Shown: positions 24,541-33,503 of the stretch, piece by piece
Numbering within the stretch: position 1 is the stretch's first letter
Layout of the letters: each line of letters begins with the position of its first letter
Assembly (NCBI GenBank): GCA_044359565.1
Contig: JBIKLX010000002.1
Location: 3,473 to 67,472, forward strand
Direction of reading: 5' to 3'
From: VFMC01 sp044359565
GTDB lineage: Bacteria; Actinomycetota; Acidimicrobiia; Acidimicrobiales; Ilumatobacteraceae
Length of the DNA: 64,000 nt
Notes under the pieces: generated by a model
What the model saw: only the letters and a program-made list of their open reading frames with translations
What the model was told of the DNA's origin: nothing
The model's database searches: none
Made by a program: the position numbers and the translations under genes

Positions 24541-25218
24541 ATGCGTGAGGATCTGGTCGACGTGATCGTCGTCGGCGCGCACGGTCATGCCCGGGTCTGC
24601 CTCGAGGCGCTGCAGGATCAGACGACCAGCCCGGCCGTCCGAGTGGTCGGCGCAATCAGCCTCGACGGGTCGGGCGCACCAGACCTCGGCACGCCGATGT
24701 TGGGGCGCGATGCAGATCTGTGTGCCATTGCCCGCGCGCACGACGTGAGCACGGTGTTCGTGGCCATCGGCGACAACCGCGCCCGCGCCGCTGTCACCGA
24801 ACGACTGCTCGGCGATGGCTTGCATCTCGCAACCGCAGTGAGTCGGTTCGCCATGGTGTCGCGCACGGCCCGAGTCGCCGACGGCGCAGCACTGCTGCCC
24901 GGTGCCGTCGTGAACGCGGCGACACGTATCGGGCGGGGCACGATCGTGAACACCAACGCAAGCGTCGATCACGACTGCGAGATCGGTGCCTTCGTCCACA
25001 TCGCCCCAGGTACAGTGATCGCCGGTGGGGTCACCATCGGCGACGGTGCGCTGCTGGGAATCGGCTCGCGGGTGCTGCCGGGCGTCACCATCGGCGCCGG
25101 TGCCGTCGTGGGTGCGGGCGCCGTGGTCGTGCGCGACGTAGCCCCCTGCACGGTGGTCGTCGGTGTTCCCGCCCGCGTGCTCGAACCTGCTGCGCCAGTC
25201 ACAGAGGTGCGGCCGTGA
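24541..25218 (+). CDS. NeuD/PglD-type sugar O/N-acetyltransferase
   Basis: A 225-residue left-handed beta-helix acyltransferase. The N-terminal Rossmann-like UDP-sugar domain begins VIVVGAHGHARVCLEAL; then hexapeptide repeats run from ATRIGRGTIVNTNASVDHDC through IGAFVHIAPGTVIAGG to IGAGAVVGAGAVVVRDV. The His in SVDHDCEIG corresponds to the catalytic His of PglD (with the following acidic residue). PglD acetylates the 4-amino group of UDP-2-acetamido-4-amino sugar to give UDP-diNAc-bacillosamine; NeuD homologues acetylate sialic acid. The aminotransferase and PglF-like dehydratase at 42-45 kb favour the first. ATG 24541 is chosen; 24529 is possible. GTGA overlap with the next gene. Confidence 0.87.
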   Translation: MREDLVDVIVVGAHGHARVCLEALQDQTTSPAVRVVGAISLDGSGAPDLGTPMLGRDADLCAIARAHDVSTVFVAIGDNRARAAVTERLLGDGLHLATAVSRFAMVSRTARVADGAALLPGAVVNAATRIGRGTIVNTNASVDHDCEIGAFVHIAPGTVIAGGVTIGDGALLGIGSRVLPGVTIGAGAVVGAGAVVVRDVAPCTVVVGVPARVLEPAAPVTEVRP

Positions 25219-25841
25219 GTCGCGTCGCCGATGTGGTGCGCCGCACCGTCGAGATCGCTGCAGCAGCGATCGGACTGATCGTGCTGTCGCCGGTGCTCGC
25301 CGCTGTGGCGATTGCCGTGCGGCTCTCGATGGGCAGCGGTGTGCTGTTCCGCCAGCGTCGACTCGGCCGCCACGGCACCGTGTTCGCTCTCTTCAAGTTC
25401 CGCACCATGCGACACGCTGCGCCCGACCGCAGCGGCCCCGAGTTCGACGCAGAACGGATCACGCGCACGGGCGCCATCCTGCGTTCGACGAGTCTCGACG
25501 AACTGCCCTCGCTCGTGAATCTGTTGTTCGGCCACATCAGTCTCGTCGGACCGCGACCGCTCCCGGTCCACTACTGGGACCGCTTCCGCGGCGCGGAGTA
25601 CGAGCGGTTCGCCGTACGGCCGGGCATCACCGGTCTCGCCCAGGTGAGCGGACGGAACACCCTCGACTGGCCCGAGCGGCTGGCACTCGATGTCGAGTAC
25701 GTCCGCACGCGTTCGCTGCTCGGCGACCTGAAGATCCTGGCCCGTACCGTGCCCACCGTGTTCGGCCGCAGCGGCGTGGCCCACGAAGGCACGGTCTCGA
25801 TGCACGAACTACCCGCCGACCGCCCACCGGCCGACGCCTGA
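25215..25841 (+). CDS. Initiating phosphoglycosyl transferase (bacterial sugar transferase, PglC/WbaP type)
   Basis: A 208-residue monotopic phosphoglycosyl transferase, the short PglC-like form without the WbaP N-terminal membrane bundle. One N-terminal re-entrant helix (AAAAIGLIVLSPVLAAVAIAV), then the family core FRQRRLGRHGTVFALFKFRTM, LRSTSLDELPSLVNLLFGH with the catalytic Asp-Glu pair (DE), SLVGPRPLPVHYW and RPGITGLAQVSGRN. It loads a sugar phosphate onto undecaprenyl phosphate at the membrane and thus starts the repeat unit. The GTG start overlaps the acetyltransferase stop; that pairing (PglD then PglC) supports a bacillosamine-type first sugar. Confidence 0.92.
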   Translation: MSRVADVVRRTVEIAAAAIGLIVLSPVLAAVAIAVRLSMGSGVLFRQRRLGRHGTVFALFKFRTMRHAAPDRSGPEFDAERITRTGAILRSTSLDELPSLVNLLFGHISLVGPRPLPVHYWDRFRGAEYERFAVRPGITGLAQVSGRNTLDWPERLALDVEYVRTRSLLGDLKILARTVPTVFGRSGVAHEGTVSMHELPADRPPADA

Positions 25842-25843
25842 CG

Positions 25844-27016
25844 TCACCGGCGACTGCGGTACGCAGCCAGGCTGATGTCGATCACACGCTGTTGGTCGAA
25901 GTGCTCGACAGCACGCGCCTGCGCAGCGGCGCCCATCGCTCGCCGACGCTCGGCATCGTCAGCCAGGTCGGCGACGGCGACGGAAAGCGCTGACGCATCG
26001 CGGACGGCGACCAGCACCCCGGTCACCCCGTCATCGATCACCTGCCGATTCCCGCGGATGTCGGTGGCGACGGTCGGCAGCCCCATTGCGGCGGCTTCCA
26101 TCGCGCTGCGCGGAAAGCCTTCGCGCCAACTGGCGGTGAGGAACACGTCGAACGCCGAGTAGCACTCGGGCATGTCGGTGCGCGCCCCGGTGAACACGAC
26201 ACCATCGGCCACGGCGCGTTCGACCGACGCGTTGTCGATCGCATCGGCCTTGCCCTCGTCGGTGGGGCCGACGATCACGAAACGGACCCGGGGATGCGAT
26301 GTCCGGAGGCGGTGCGCCGCCTCGAACAGTTCGACGATCCCCTTCTCGCGGACCAGGCGACCGACCACACCCACCACCACGTCGTCGTCGCCGACACCCC
26401 ATGACGACCGTCGCTCGGCCCGGGCGTGATCGCGTCTCACCGACGGATCGAACCGCGACAGGTCGATCCCGTTGCCGAGCAGTCGCACACGTCGGGCGGG
26501 GATGCGCAACCGGTGCACCAGGGTGTCGACGTCTTCTGGGTTCTGGACGAGTTCGAGATGACCGAACGCGGCCGCCACTCGCTCGGCCACGTACACGGGG
26601 AGCCGCCGCTGCCATCGATCGCTCGGCTGCGCATAGAGACCGTGCTGGGTGTTGACCACGAGCGGAACCCGGGCGAGGCGGCCGGCGATACGGCCCAACA
26701 CCCCCGGCTTGGGGTTGTGGGTGTGGAGGATGTCGGGCTTCACCTTGCGCAGCAACGACACCAGTTGGGCGAATGCCTTCAGGTCCTGCAGCGGATCGCT
26801 CGAGCGGGTGAACGACGGCACGGCGACATGCCGGACACCCATCGCCTCGAGATTGGCCACATGGGGTCCGGCAGCCGACATGCCGATCACCTCGAACCCT
26901 GCCGCGGCGAATGCCCGCAGTTGCGGGCCGAGCAGCCAGTCGAGGCTGACGTCGGTCGTGCACAGATGCACCAACCGGGGCACCCCCGGCCGGCGAGGAG
27001 GCAGGACGCCGGTCAT
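25844..27016 (-). CDS. Glycosyltransferase family 4 protein
   Basis: A 390-residue GT-B glycosyltransferase. N-terminal acceptor domain: LVHLCTTDVSLDWLLGPQLR, DILHTHNPKPGVLGRIAG. C-terminal nucleotide-sugar domain: LLGNGIDLSRFDP, VVGVVGRLVREKGIVELFEA, and the E-x7-E motif in REGFPRSAMEAAAMGLPTVA. It transfers a sugar with retention onto the lipid-linked glycan at the inner membrane face. The ATG overlaps the stop of the deacetylase gene upstream (ATGA), and the gene runs convergent with the sugar transferase gene, 2 bp apart. Donor and acceptor are unknown. Confidence 0.9.
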   Translation of the reverse strand: MTGVLPPRRPGVPRLVHLCTTDVSLDWLLGPQLRAFAAAGFEVIGMSAAGPHVANLEAMGVRHVAVPSFTRSSDPLQDLKAFAQLVSLLRKVKPDILHTHNPKPGVLGRIAGRLARVPLVVNTQHGLYAQPSDRWQRRLPVYVAERVAAAFGHLELVQNPEDVDTLVHRLRIPARRVRLLGNGIDLSRFDPSVRRDHARAERRSSWGVGDDDVVVGVVGRLVREKGIVELFEAAHRLRTSHPRVRFVIVGPTDEGKADAIDNASVERAVADGVVFTGARTDMPECYSAFDVFLTASWREGFPRSAMEAAAMGLPTVATDIRGNRQVIDDGVTGVLVAVRDASALSVAVADLADDAERRRAMGAAAQARAVEHFDQQRVIDISLAAYRSRR

Positions 27017-27837
27017 TGCCGCATCCCGCGGTACTTCACACGAGCCACGAGGGCGCGCAACTCGCCTTCGAGGCGCATCCCGCCGCGTGCCTTGGCCTGG
27101 AAGTGTTCGAGCCGGTCGCTGCACTGGACGGGGGTGCGCCACAGACGGTGCGGGTCGGTACGACCGCGGCGGTTCACGCGACTCGCTGCCAGCGCTGCCG
27201 AGCGGAACCGTTGCCGCACCGCCGCCTCGGCATGCGCCGAACCCGGCATCGCCTTGGGATAGGCGAAGTGCTGTGCACTCAGGCCGAGGTGCTCGCCGAT
27301 CAACTCGATCGACCGGTCGAGATCGGCGGCGACCTCGGCCGGTTCGAGCCGATCGAGCAGCCAGTGTGAGTGCGTGTGCGATCCAATGGTGATCAGCCCG
27401 GTCGCCACCGTGTCGCGCAGCGCAGCCCACGACGTCGGTCGAGCACCCCACGGGAATTCGGCCTGCTCGTCGATGTACTGCGTGGCCACGTAGAGCGTCG
27501 CGGGCAGACCGTGGCGTACCAGTGCCGGCACGGCGACATCGACGAAGTCGTCGGTGCCGTCGTCGAACGTGATCACGACCGTCGGCCGCAGCGGCTCATC
27601 GTGCTGGCGGGGGTCGGTGAGTTCGGCGACCGCTGTGTCGAGACCGACGACCCGGGCGTGTTCGGCGAGATGGGCGAGCTGCGCATCGAACACCTCTGCT
27701 GGAAGATCGACATCGCTGGTACTGCCACCACCGACACGGTGGTAGATGAGGACGGTCACCCCGATCGGAGGCGGCACCAACCCGTCGCCGAGCAGGCTGA
27801 CCCGTTTCACGATCGATTTCGTGTCGAGCCCCATCAT
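27013..27837 (-). CDS. Polysaccharide deacetylase family protein (cytoplasmic or membrane-proximal)
   Basis: A 274-residue NodB-type protein. VLIYHRVGG, PTVVITFDDGTDDFVDVAVP (motif 1) and IGSHTHSHWLLD (motif 2, metal His pair) are clear, with FAYPKAMPG as motif 3. No signal peptide is seen, unlike the deacetylase at 14-15 kb. It probably deacetylates a sugar of the surface polymer or its lipid-linked precursor. ATG 27837 follows AGGTGA and lies 2 nt after the phosphatase stop. The gene is the middle one of a phosphatase-deacetylase-glycosyltransferase operon. Confidence 0.85.
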   Translation of the reverse strand: MMGLDTKSIVKRVSLLGDGLVPPPIGVTVLIYHRVGGGSTSDVDLPAEVFDAQLAHLAEHARVVGLDTAVAELTDPRQHDEPLRPTVVITFDDGTDDFVDVAVPALVRHGLPATLYVATQYIDEQAEFPWGARPTSWAALRDTVATGLITIGSHTHSHWLLDRLEPAEVAADLDRSIELIGEHLGLSAQHFAYPKAMPGSAHAEAAVRQRFRSAALAASRVNRRGRTDPHRLWRTPVQCSDRLEHFQAKARGGMRLEGELRALVARVKYRGMRQ

Positions 27838-27839
27838 CG

Positions 27840-28463
27840 TCACTTCACCTGCCCAGCCGTCGCGAGATGCCGTTGCGCCATCCAGTCGGCCAGTCGGCCG
27901 GTGAGCACATCGATGGTCCGGGCGCAGTGCCGCCAGTCGGCGGGACCCCCGCCACCGGGCTCGACGATCTCGCCGACCTCGGGAGCGTCGAGGTAGGCCG
28001 ACCTCGCGATCCGGTTCGTGCTGAGCCGAGACCAGACATCGCTCTCGGTGGGCGGAATCGCGTCGAGCAGTCCGACGAATTCGGGAAGGGTGAACGTGCG
28101 ATCGAACATCTCGGGCCACCGGCCGGCGATCGACGCGACATGGGCCCGCTCGGCGGTGACGACGACGTCGCGACCGGCCAGACGATAGGCGTCGACGCCT
28201 CGGCTCACATGCCCCTGCACCGACCAGCCACGGTGGCCGAGTTGGGCGAGCGCGTGCGATGTCGGCGGGTGCCCCCCACCGTGCAGCCCCGCCGTTGCGA
28301 CCCGCACCTCGGCGCCGATCCCCCGCTGGTCGAGGTGATCGCGCAAGAAGCCGCCCATCATCACCGAACGGCTCCGGTTGTAGGTGCAGACGCACAACAC
28401 CGAGCCGAACAACAGGTCCGGTATCGGCTCCTGGGAGCGAACGAGAGCTGCATCGGAACTCAT
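27840..28463 (-). CDS. Low-molecular-weight protein tyrosine phosphatase-like protein
   Basis: A 207-residue protein of the LMW-PTP fold. The P-loop is VCTYNRSRSVMMGG with the catalytic Cys26 and Arg32 (C-x5-R) intact. Later segments are ATAGLHGGGHPPTSHALAQLG and VVVTAERAHV, matching the family. The usual acid motif (V-x-DP) near the end reads IVEPGGGG, so the general acid may be Glu or elsewhere. Its length is greater than the usual 150-165 residues. In glycan loci such phosphatases (Wzb) dephosphorylate the tyrosine kinase (Wzc), and a Wzz/BY-kinase is encoded 3 kb away, so that pairing is likely. Confidence 0.82.
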   Translation of the reverse strand: MSSDAALVRSQEPIPDLLFGSVLCVCTYNRSRSVMMGGFLRDHLDQRGIGAEVRVATAGLHGGGHPPTSHALAQLGHRGWSVQGHVSRGVDAYRLAGRDVVVTAERAHVASIAGRWPEMFDRTFTLPEFVGLLDAIPPTESDVWSRLSTNRIARSAYLDAPEVGEIVEPGGGGPADWRHCARTIDVLTGRLADWMAQRHLATAGQVK

Positions 28464-28496
28464 CGCACGCCCCACTCGGCATGGCACACTGGCGAG

Positions 28497-29228
28497 GTGG
28501 CGGTCCCCCGGTCGAGAACGGTCACCCACATGGTGGCCGGGGCGCTGCTGGGGGCGCTGGTCGTCGCCTTGGCGTGGGATGCGTCCGACCTCGGCTCGCC
28601 ATCGCGGTGGTGGGCGGTACCCGGCACCGTCGTCACCGGTGCGCTCACCGTGATGTCGATTCCGGTCGTCGCCAAGGCCACGCCCAGCCTGGTGCCCTGG
28701 TTGGTGATGTGCGCCTGTGCGGCGACGTACGCGTGCGTTCCCGAGACCGACCAGATCCCCCAGGTGGCACTCGTAGCCGCTGCGGCCTTGGTCGTGCACC
28801 TGATCACCAATGCAATCGGTCGCCCGGTGCACTGGCTGCTCCACGTCGTCGTGGCAGCGTGGGTGCTGTGGGCCGGCATATTCGGTGCCACGGGCCGCCA
28901 GAGCGCCTTGATCGGCGCCCTGTACTCGTGGTGGCCCTTCGTGCTGTTGCTGGTAGTGGCGCATCGACTGCCGCCCACCCTGGGGCTGTGGCGCCGGCTC
29001 GATCCCGCAGCGCGGCGCACGACCCGGCGTGCTGCACTCACCTGGTGGGAGGTCGCCGCAGTGGCAGCCGTCGCCACCGCAGCCGTCGCCCGCACCGGCG
29101 CGCTCGAGCCGACGGTCAGACCCGCCGTGGTGGCAGTTGTCATCGCCACCGTCGCCAGTGTGCTGCTGACGCTGCCCTTGCTCGCCCGCCGAGGGGCCGC
29201 GGTTGTCGACGACGTGCCGTCGCGGTGA
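28497..29228 (+). CDS. Polytopic membrane protein of unknown function
   Basis: A 243-residue protein with seven or eight hydrophobic segments, such as VAGALLGALVVALAWDASDL, GALTVMSIPVVAKATPSLVP, VALVAAAALVVHLI, LLHVVVAAWVLWAGIFGATG, WWPFVLLLVVAHRLP, and two near the C-terminus. I do not recognise a family. It stands alone on the plus strand in the glycan locus, divergent from the phosphatase gene. CACACT ends 6 nt before the GTG, so a leaderless GTG start is possible; ATG 28530 is an alternative. It is much shorter than known Wzx flippases, but no better flippase candidate is seen here. Confidence 0.7.
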   Translation: MAVPRSRTVTHMVAGALLGALVVALAWDASDLGSPSRWWAVPGTVVTGALTVMSIPVVAKATPSLVPWLVMCACAATYACVPETDQIPQVALVAAAALVVHLITNAIGRPVHWLLHVVVAAWVLWAGIFGATGRQSALIGALYSWWPFVLLLVVAHRLPPTLGLWRRLDPAARRTTRRAALTWWEVAAVAAVATAAVARTGALEPTVRPAVVAVVIATVASVLLTLPLLARRGAAVVDDVPSR

Positions 29229-29243
29229 CCCAGCGCAGCGTCG

Positions 29244-30233
29244 TCAGGGGTGGTGTGGGGCAGGCAGACCATCACCGATGACCGTGCGCATCCACGCCAC
29301 AGTTGCACGCAACCCCTCGACGAACGGCACGGGTCGAGCATCGGGGAACAGAGCCTGGAGCTGAGCGACATCGGCCTGGCTGTGCGGCACATCACCTGCC
29401 CGCGACGCCGTGTTGACCACGTCGAGCGAACCGCCCAACTCGAGTTCGAGGAGTCGGATCACCTCACGCAGCGACACACGGCTGCCGAACGCCAGGTTCA
29501 CCGGATCGGGGCTGGTCACCCGGCGCAGCACCGCATCGGTGATCACCGAGGTGACCGTGTCGACGAACGTGAAGTCGCGGCTCTGCGAACCATCGCCATG
29601 CACCGTCAACGGCTCGCCACGCAGTGCCGCGTCGACGAAACGCGGGATGACCGCGGCGTAATCGTGACCGGCGGTCTGCAGCGGCCCGAACACGTTGAAG
29701 AACCGGAACGCCAAGGTCGGCATCCGGTAGGCGTGCCCATAGGCGATCGCATAGCCCTCGGTGACCAGTTTCGTTGCCGCGTACGGCGACAGCGGCCGGG
29801 TGGCCAGGTCTTCGTGCTTGGGCAGGGTCGGGTTGGCCCCGTACACACTGCTGCTGCTCGCCACCACCGTGTGCAGCCCGCCGTGGCGACGTGCTGCCTC
29901 GAGCACCATCAGCGTGCCCGTGGCATTGGCGTGGTGACTGGCCAAGGGGTTGGCGATACTGCGCGGCACGCTGCCCAGCGCTGCCAGGTGCACCACCGCG
30001 CCGGCACCCGCCATCGCCCGGTCGAGGGCCCCGTCGTCGAGGATCGAGCCCTCGACGACCTCGAGCGCACCATCGACTCCCTCGAGGTTGCCCCGTGAAC
30101 CGGTCGACAGGTCGTCGATCACCGACACCCCCGACACCCCCGGTGTGTTCAACAGACGGCGAACCAGATTCGCCCCGATGAACCCTGCCCCGCCGGTGAC
30201 CACGATCCGCTGTCCAGTCGTCTTGCTCGTCAT
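29244..30233 (-). CDS. NAD-dependent sugar epimerase/dehydratase (extended SDR, UDP-glucose 4-epimerase-like)
   Basis: A 329-residue extended short-chain dehydrogenase. NAD motif IVVTGGAGFIGANLVRRLL at the N-terminus, VIDDLSTGSRGNL, VVHLAALGSVPRSI, the Ser in ASSSSVYG, the catalytic YAATK (SPYAATKLVTEGYAIAY) and FNVFGPLQ. The sequence fits WbpP/GalE-like UDP-sugar epimerases, often acting on N-acetylated sugars, but the exact substrate is open. The ATG overlaps the polymerase-like gene stop (ATGA), making it the last of the three-gene unit kinase - membrane protein - epimerase. Confidence 0.88.
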   Translation of the reverse strand: MTSKTTGQRIVVTGGAGFIGANLVRRLLNTPGVSGVSVIDDLSTGSRGNLEGVDGALEVVEGSILDDGALDRAMAGAGAVVHLAALGSVPRSIANPLASHHANATGTLMVLEAARRHGGLHTVVASSSSVYGANPTLPKHEDLATRPLSPYAATKLVTEGYAIAYGHAYRMPTLAFRFFNVFGPLQTAGHDYAAVIPRFVDAALRGEPLTVHGDGSQSRDFTFVDTVTSVITDAVLRRVTSPDPVNLAFGSRVSLREVIRLLELELGGSLDVVNTASRAGDVPHSQADVAQLQALFPDARPVPFVEGLRATVAWMRTVIGDGLPAPHHP

Positions 30234-31666
30234 GCTCCTGCTCCGATCGGCACGTTCGCTCTCGCAGTCGGCTCCTGAGCCGCGCCGCTACGCCGCTCGG
30301 GCGGCAGCGGCAGACAGGGCAGCAGGAGCAAGAGGGGTAACAACAGCGACTTCTGGCGGGTGAGGATCCCGAGATTGGCAAAGCTCGTGTAGACGAGGCC
30401 ACCCATGAAGAGCACCACCATCGAATAGGTGATGTAGGGGATGCGCACCACCGATCGACGAAGGCCGCGCAGCGGTCGCCACCAGTACGCGCACATACCC
30501 AGGAGCACCGACATCTCTGCGGCCGAGATGAGTTGGAACAAACCCCTCGCCTCGAACGGCAACGGGCGTGTCAGGGTGCGCACGGCGGCGTACGGCCACA
30601 TCAGCGGATTGGTGATCGAGGGCGGCTGGAAACTCGATCCGCCGATCTCGGAGCGACGCGTCGTCTCCTCCAGAATCGCCGTGACCCCCCCTACGCCACC
30701 GCTGGCTTCCTCACCATCGGTGTTGGACGGCTCGAGGAAGGTGAGGGCGAGCGAGGCGACGAACACGACGGCGACGAGCGCGACGGAGATGGTGAGGAAG
30801 AGCACGAATCGGTTGCGCTTGGGCGCACCGTCAGCGTCGGCAGTGGCCGGCCGGCGGAAGGCGACCATCAGGCCGGGGAGCACACCCGCGATGAAGACGC
30901 CGGCAATATGTGGACGAATGAAGCCGACGAAGCCGAAGCCGATCAACGTCAGCAGCAGGCCTCGTAGGAATCCGCCCCGCTCGAACAGCCGAGCCACACC
31001 GAGCGACCCGAGCCCGAGACCCAAGATCATCAGTGATTCCTTGCCGAGCGAGGCGGGCCAGTAGACGACGCTGGGCATCAGGACGCACAGCCAGGCGTAA
31101 CGGCGCTGCGCCAGCCCAGGCACCGACACGCAGGCGGCCTTGATGAAACACATCACACCGACGTACCCGAACCAGGCGAACACCACGTAGGCGGCGAGTT
31201 GGCTGGTGCCGATGAACGAATACACGAGGCCGGCCACACCGTCGACGAACACGGTGTTCGAACCTGAGGGGACCAGCGCCCACACATCGATCTGTCTCGA
31301 CCAGAACAGACCGGCTTTCAGCGAGCCGGCGTCGTGGTAACGCACCGAGTCGGACGCGCCGCCGTACGCAGTGAAGGCGACCCAGTACCGCGCCATCGAC
31401 CCAGCCACCTTGACGACGAATCCCACCGCGATCGCCGCCACCACGGGTTGGAGTGCACCGGTGAACATGCGGCGGGCCAGCAGGATCGTCGCCAGCGTGA
31501 GCAGCGGGGCATAGATCAGGGCACCCCAGAGATCCCAACTGAGGTTCGACATGGCCCAACTGATGACGACCAGGTACAGCGCTGCACCACCGACCATCAG
31601 CGGACCGGCCGGCGCGATCGAGCGAATCGCCTCAGGCACCGCCAAGCGCACGTGCCGCTGTTTCAT
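30230..31666 (-). CDS. Polytopic membrane protein, candidate polysaccharide polymerase (Wzy/EpsG-like)
   Basis: A 478-residue protein with about ten to twelve transmembrane segments (PLMVGGAALYLVVISWAMS, GALIYAPLLTLATILLA, LQPVVAAIAVGFVVKVAGS and others) and a soluble loop around residues 295-345. The segment LMPSVVYWPASLGKESLMIL, with Ser-x-x-Lys-Glu near a membrane face, resembles a motif in EpsG/Wzy-like polymerases and in related actinobacterial glycan membrane proteins. Family assignment is tentative because these proteins diverge strongly. Its position between a Wzz/BY-kinase and an epimerase supports a polymerase role. Confidence 0.7.
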   Translation of the reverse strand: MKQRHVRLAVPEAIRSIAPAGPLMVGGAALYLVVISWAMSNLSWDLWGALIYAPLLTLATILLARRMFTGALQPVVAAIAVGFVVKVAGSMARYWVAFTAYGGASDSVRYHDAGSLKAGLFWSRQIDVWALVPSGSNTVFVDGVAGLVYSFIGTSQLAAYVVFAWFGYVGVMCFIKAACVSVPGLAQRRYAWLCVLMPSVVYWPASLGKESLMILGLGLGSLGVARLFERGGFLRGLLLTLIGFGFVGFIRPHIAGVFIAGVLPGLMVAFRRPATADADGAPKRNRFVLFLTISVALVAVVFVASLALTFLEPSNTDGEEASGGVGGVTAILEETTRRSEIGGSSFQPPSITNPLMWPYAAVRTLTRPLPFEARGLFQLISAAEMSVLLGMCAYWWRPLRGLRRSVVRIPYITYSMVVLFMGGLVYTSFANLGILTRQKSLLLPLLLLLPCLPLPPERRSGAAQEPTARANVPIGAGA

Positions 31667-33396
31667 CCCTTGGGCTCGGCCGGCGCAGCGAACAAGTCCT
31701 CGAGCCCGGTCAGTTCGATCGGCAATGGCGGCGGCGCGGACACCAGTTGGCGGTACTGCTCACGACGTCCCCAGCGCCAGCCACTGGGGACGGGTACCTG
31801 ATCGCTCTGCGGAACGGCCCCGCCGGGTGATCGCTGGGCGCCGCTCACCTGCTGGTAGCCATCGTCATAGCCGCGATTCACGGCACGGCCACCGACCGCC
31901 ACCAGCAGCAGCGGTGCCGTGGTGAGGTCGCGAAGGATGGCCAGCGTGCTCTCGGCCGACGAGATGCTGGTCTCACCCAGACGCAACACGACGACGACCA
32001 CATCGGCCAGCGGCACGAGTTCGAGCACCTCGGCGGTGGCCGACACCGGCGAACTGTCGATCACGATGGCTTCGGCCTCACGAGCGAGCTGCGGAATCAT
32101 CGCCGCGGTGCGACGGGCCAGCTCGCCGGCAGGCCCGATGGTGCCCAGGTCGAACACCGACAGATTGGGGATCGGTGTCGGACGCAGCACCCGGCCCGGA
32201 GGGACCCAGCCGAGATCTTCGAGCTCCCACGGGAGCGGAGCCAGTTCGGCGCCGCAGAGCCGCTGAGACAACTTCGGCCGGCGGAAGTCGGTGTTCACCG
32301 CCACGGTGTTCATGCCGATCTCGGCGAACGAGGCGGCGAGATTGGCAGTGAGCGACGTCTTGCCCTCGCCGGGACCGGGCGACACCACCAGGGTCACTCG
32401 GGCACGATCGACAATGGGAAGCGAGCCGTGCACGAAACCGACCACGTTGCGCACGGTTCGGTAGGCATCGGCCAGCGGATCGTGCTGCAGACTGTCGAGC
32501 ACCCGGGCGAGGCGGGCGTCGTCGCGGACGAACGGCAACTCGACGCGCACCCGCAGTCCGGTGATCTCCTCCGCCTGCTCTCGGCTGCGCAGGCGGCGGT
32601 CGATTCGGCCCAGCACGACGGCCGACCCGAGCCCCAGGGTTGCCCCGACGAGCGCACCGAGCAGCCCGCGCATCGATCGTGAGTTCGGGGCCGACAGACC
32701 ACCGGCAACGACAGGGACCGCCTGGGCCGATTGGAGCGGCGTCAGCAACTCGCTCGAGGTGGCGGCGGTCAGCTTGGTCTTCTGCTCGAACGCCAGCTGG
32801 TACTGGCCTTGCACAGCTGCGAGTTCAGCGAGTCTCGCGCGATCGGTCTCGTCGTCGCCGATGGCGGCCTGCTTCTCGTCGAGTTCGGCCTTCAGCTCGT
32901 CGACCCTCTTGGCCCACTGCTGCAGCAACGTCTCGTTCCACTGCACTTGTCGCTCAGCGAGGAAGGCGGCCGTCTCGGTGGCGAAGCCATCGGCGATGGA
33001 GACCGCCAACTCGGGCGTCGGCTGTGAGGTGCGGAACACCAAGGCTCCGGTCTCGTCGTCGAAGAAGACCTCCACCGTGCTGGCCAACTCGGCGGGCGAC
33101 CCGGTCCAACCGATCTTGGCAGCCACACGCTTCGGGACCTCACCGGTGGTGGCGAACAGCGAGTACTGCGCTGCGGCGACCCCTTCGTTGGCGGTTCCGC
33201 CACCAGGTGTTGCCGGTTGGGCCACCTGGGTGGCCAGCATCGTGTTGGTTGCATTCCAGCCTGCGATCACCGAGTTGGCCTCGACCTTCGCCGGACTGGG
33301 GAGCGCTCCGAGCGCGGCTCCGAGCGCGGTCATGCCCACCACGATCTTCCAGCGGCTCCGGGCCGCTTCGAGCGCAGACTGTTTTTTCACCGCCAC
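31663..33396 (-). CDS. Wzz-type chain-length regulator fused to a BY-kinase-like ATPase
   Basis: A 577-residue protein. One transmembrane helix near residue 20-35 (KIVVGMTALGAALGALPSP), an outer domain with coiled coil (RVDELKAELDEKQAAIGDDE), a second helix near 240 (GLLGALVGATLGLGSAVVLG), then a cytoplasmic ATPase: Walker A VSPGPGEGKTSLTANLA, Walker A' AVNTDFRRPKL (usually D-x-D; here N-x-D) and Walker B IVIDSSPV. The tail has Tyr residues (GYDDGYQQ, EQYRQL) that could be autophosphorylated. Such proteins set polymer length together with Wzy, and the nearby LMW phosphatase could reverse phosphorylation. GTG start with GAGG upstream; GTG at 33390 is also possible. Confidence 0.87.
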   Translation of the reverse strand: MAVKKQSALEAARSRWKIVVGMTALGAALGALPSPAKVEANSVIAGWNATNTMLATQVAQPATPGGGTANEGVAAAQYSLFATTGEVPKRVAAKIGWTGSPAELASTVEVFFDDETGALVFRTSQPTPELAVSIADGFATETAAFLAERQVQWNETLLQQWAKRVDELKAELDEKQAAIGDDETDRARLAELAAVQGQYQLAFEQKTKLTAATSSELLTPLQSAQAVPVVAGGLSAPNSRSMRGLLGALVGATLGLGSAVVLGRIDRRLRSREQAEEITGLRVRVELPFVRDDARLARVLDSLQHDPLADAYRTVRNVVGFVHGSLPIVDRARVTLVVSPGPGEGKTSLTANLAASFAEIGMNTVAVNTDFRRPKLSQRLCGAELAPLPWELEDLGWVPPGRVLRPTPIPNLSVFDLGTIGPAGELARRTAAMIPQLAREAEAIVIDSSPVSATAEVLELVPLADVVVVVLRLGETSISSAESTLAILRDLTTAPLLLVAVGGRAVNRGYDDGYQQVSGAQRSPGGAVPQSDQVPVPSGWRWGRREQYRQLVSAPPPLPIELTGLEDLFAAPAEPKG

Positions 33397-33468
33397 CCCG
33401 ACCTCGTCACGGAAGAAAACCTATCTATTCGGGGGGTCTGCGACCCGTCGCGACTCTGTACTGTGCCG

Positions 33469-33496
33469 TTTGCCCCACTCCGGCGCACGGTAGCGT
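33469..33496 (+). promoter_or_regulatory. Candidate promoter of the glycosyltransferase-GNAT gene
   Basis: TTTGCC (33469-33474) and TAGCGT (33491-33496), 16 nt apart; TAGCGT ends 7 nt before the GTG at 33504, which would make the transcript leaderless and supports that start. Confidence 0.45.
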
Positions 33497-33503
33497 CGTG
33501 TTC

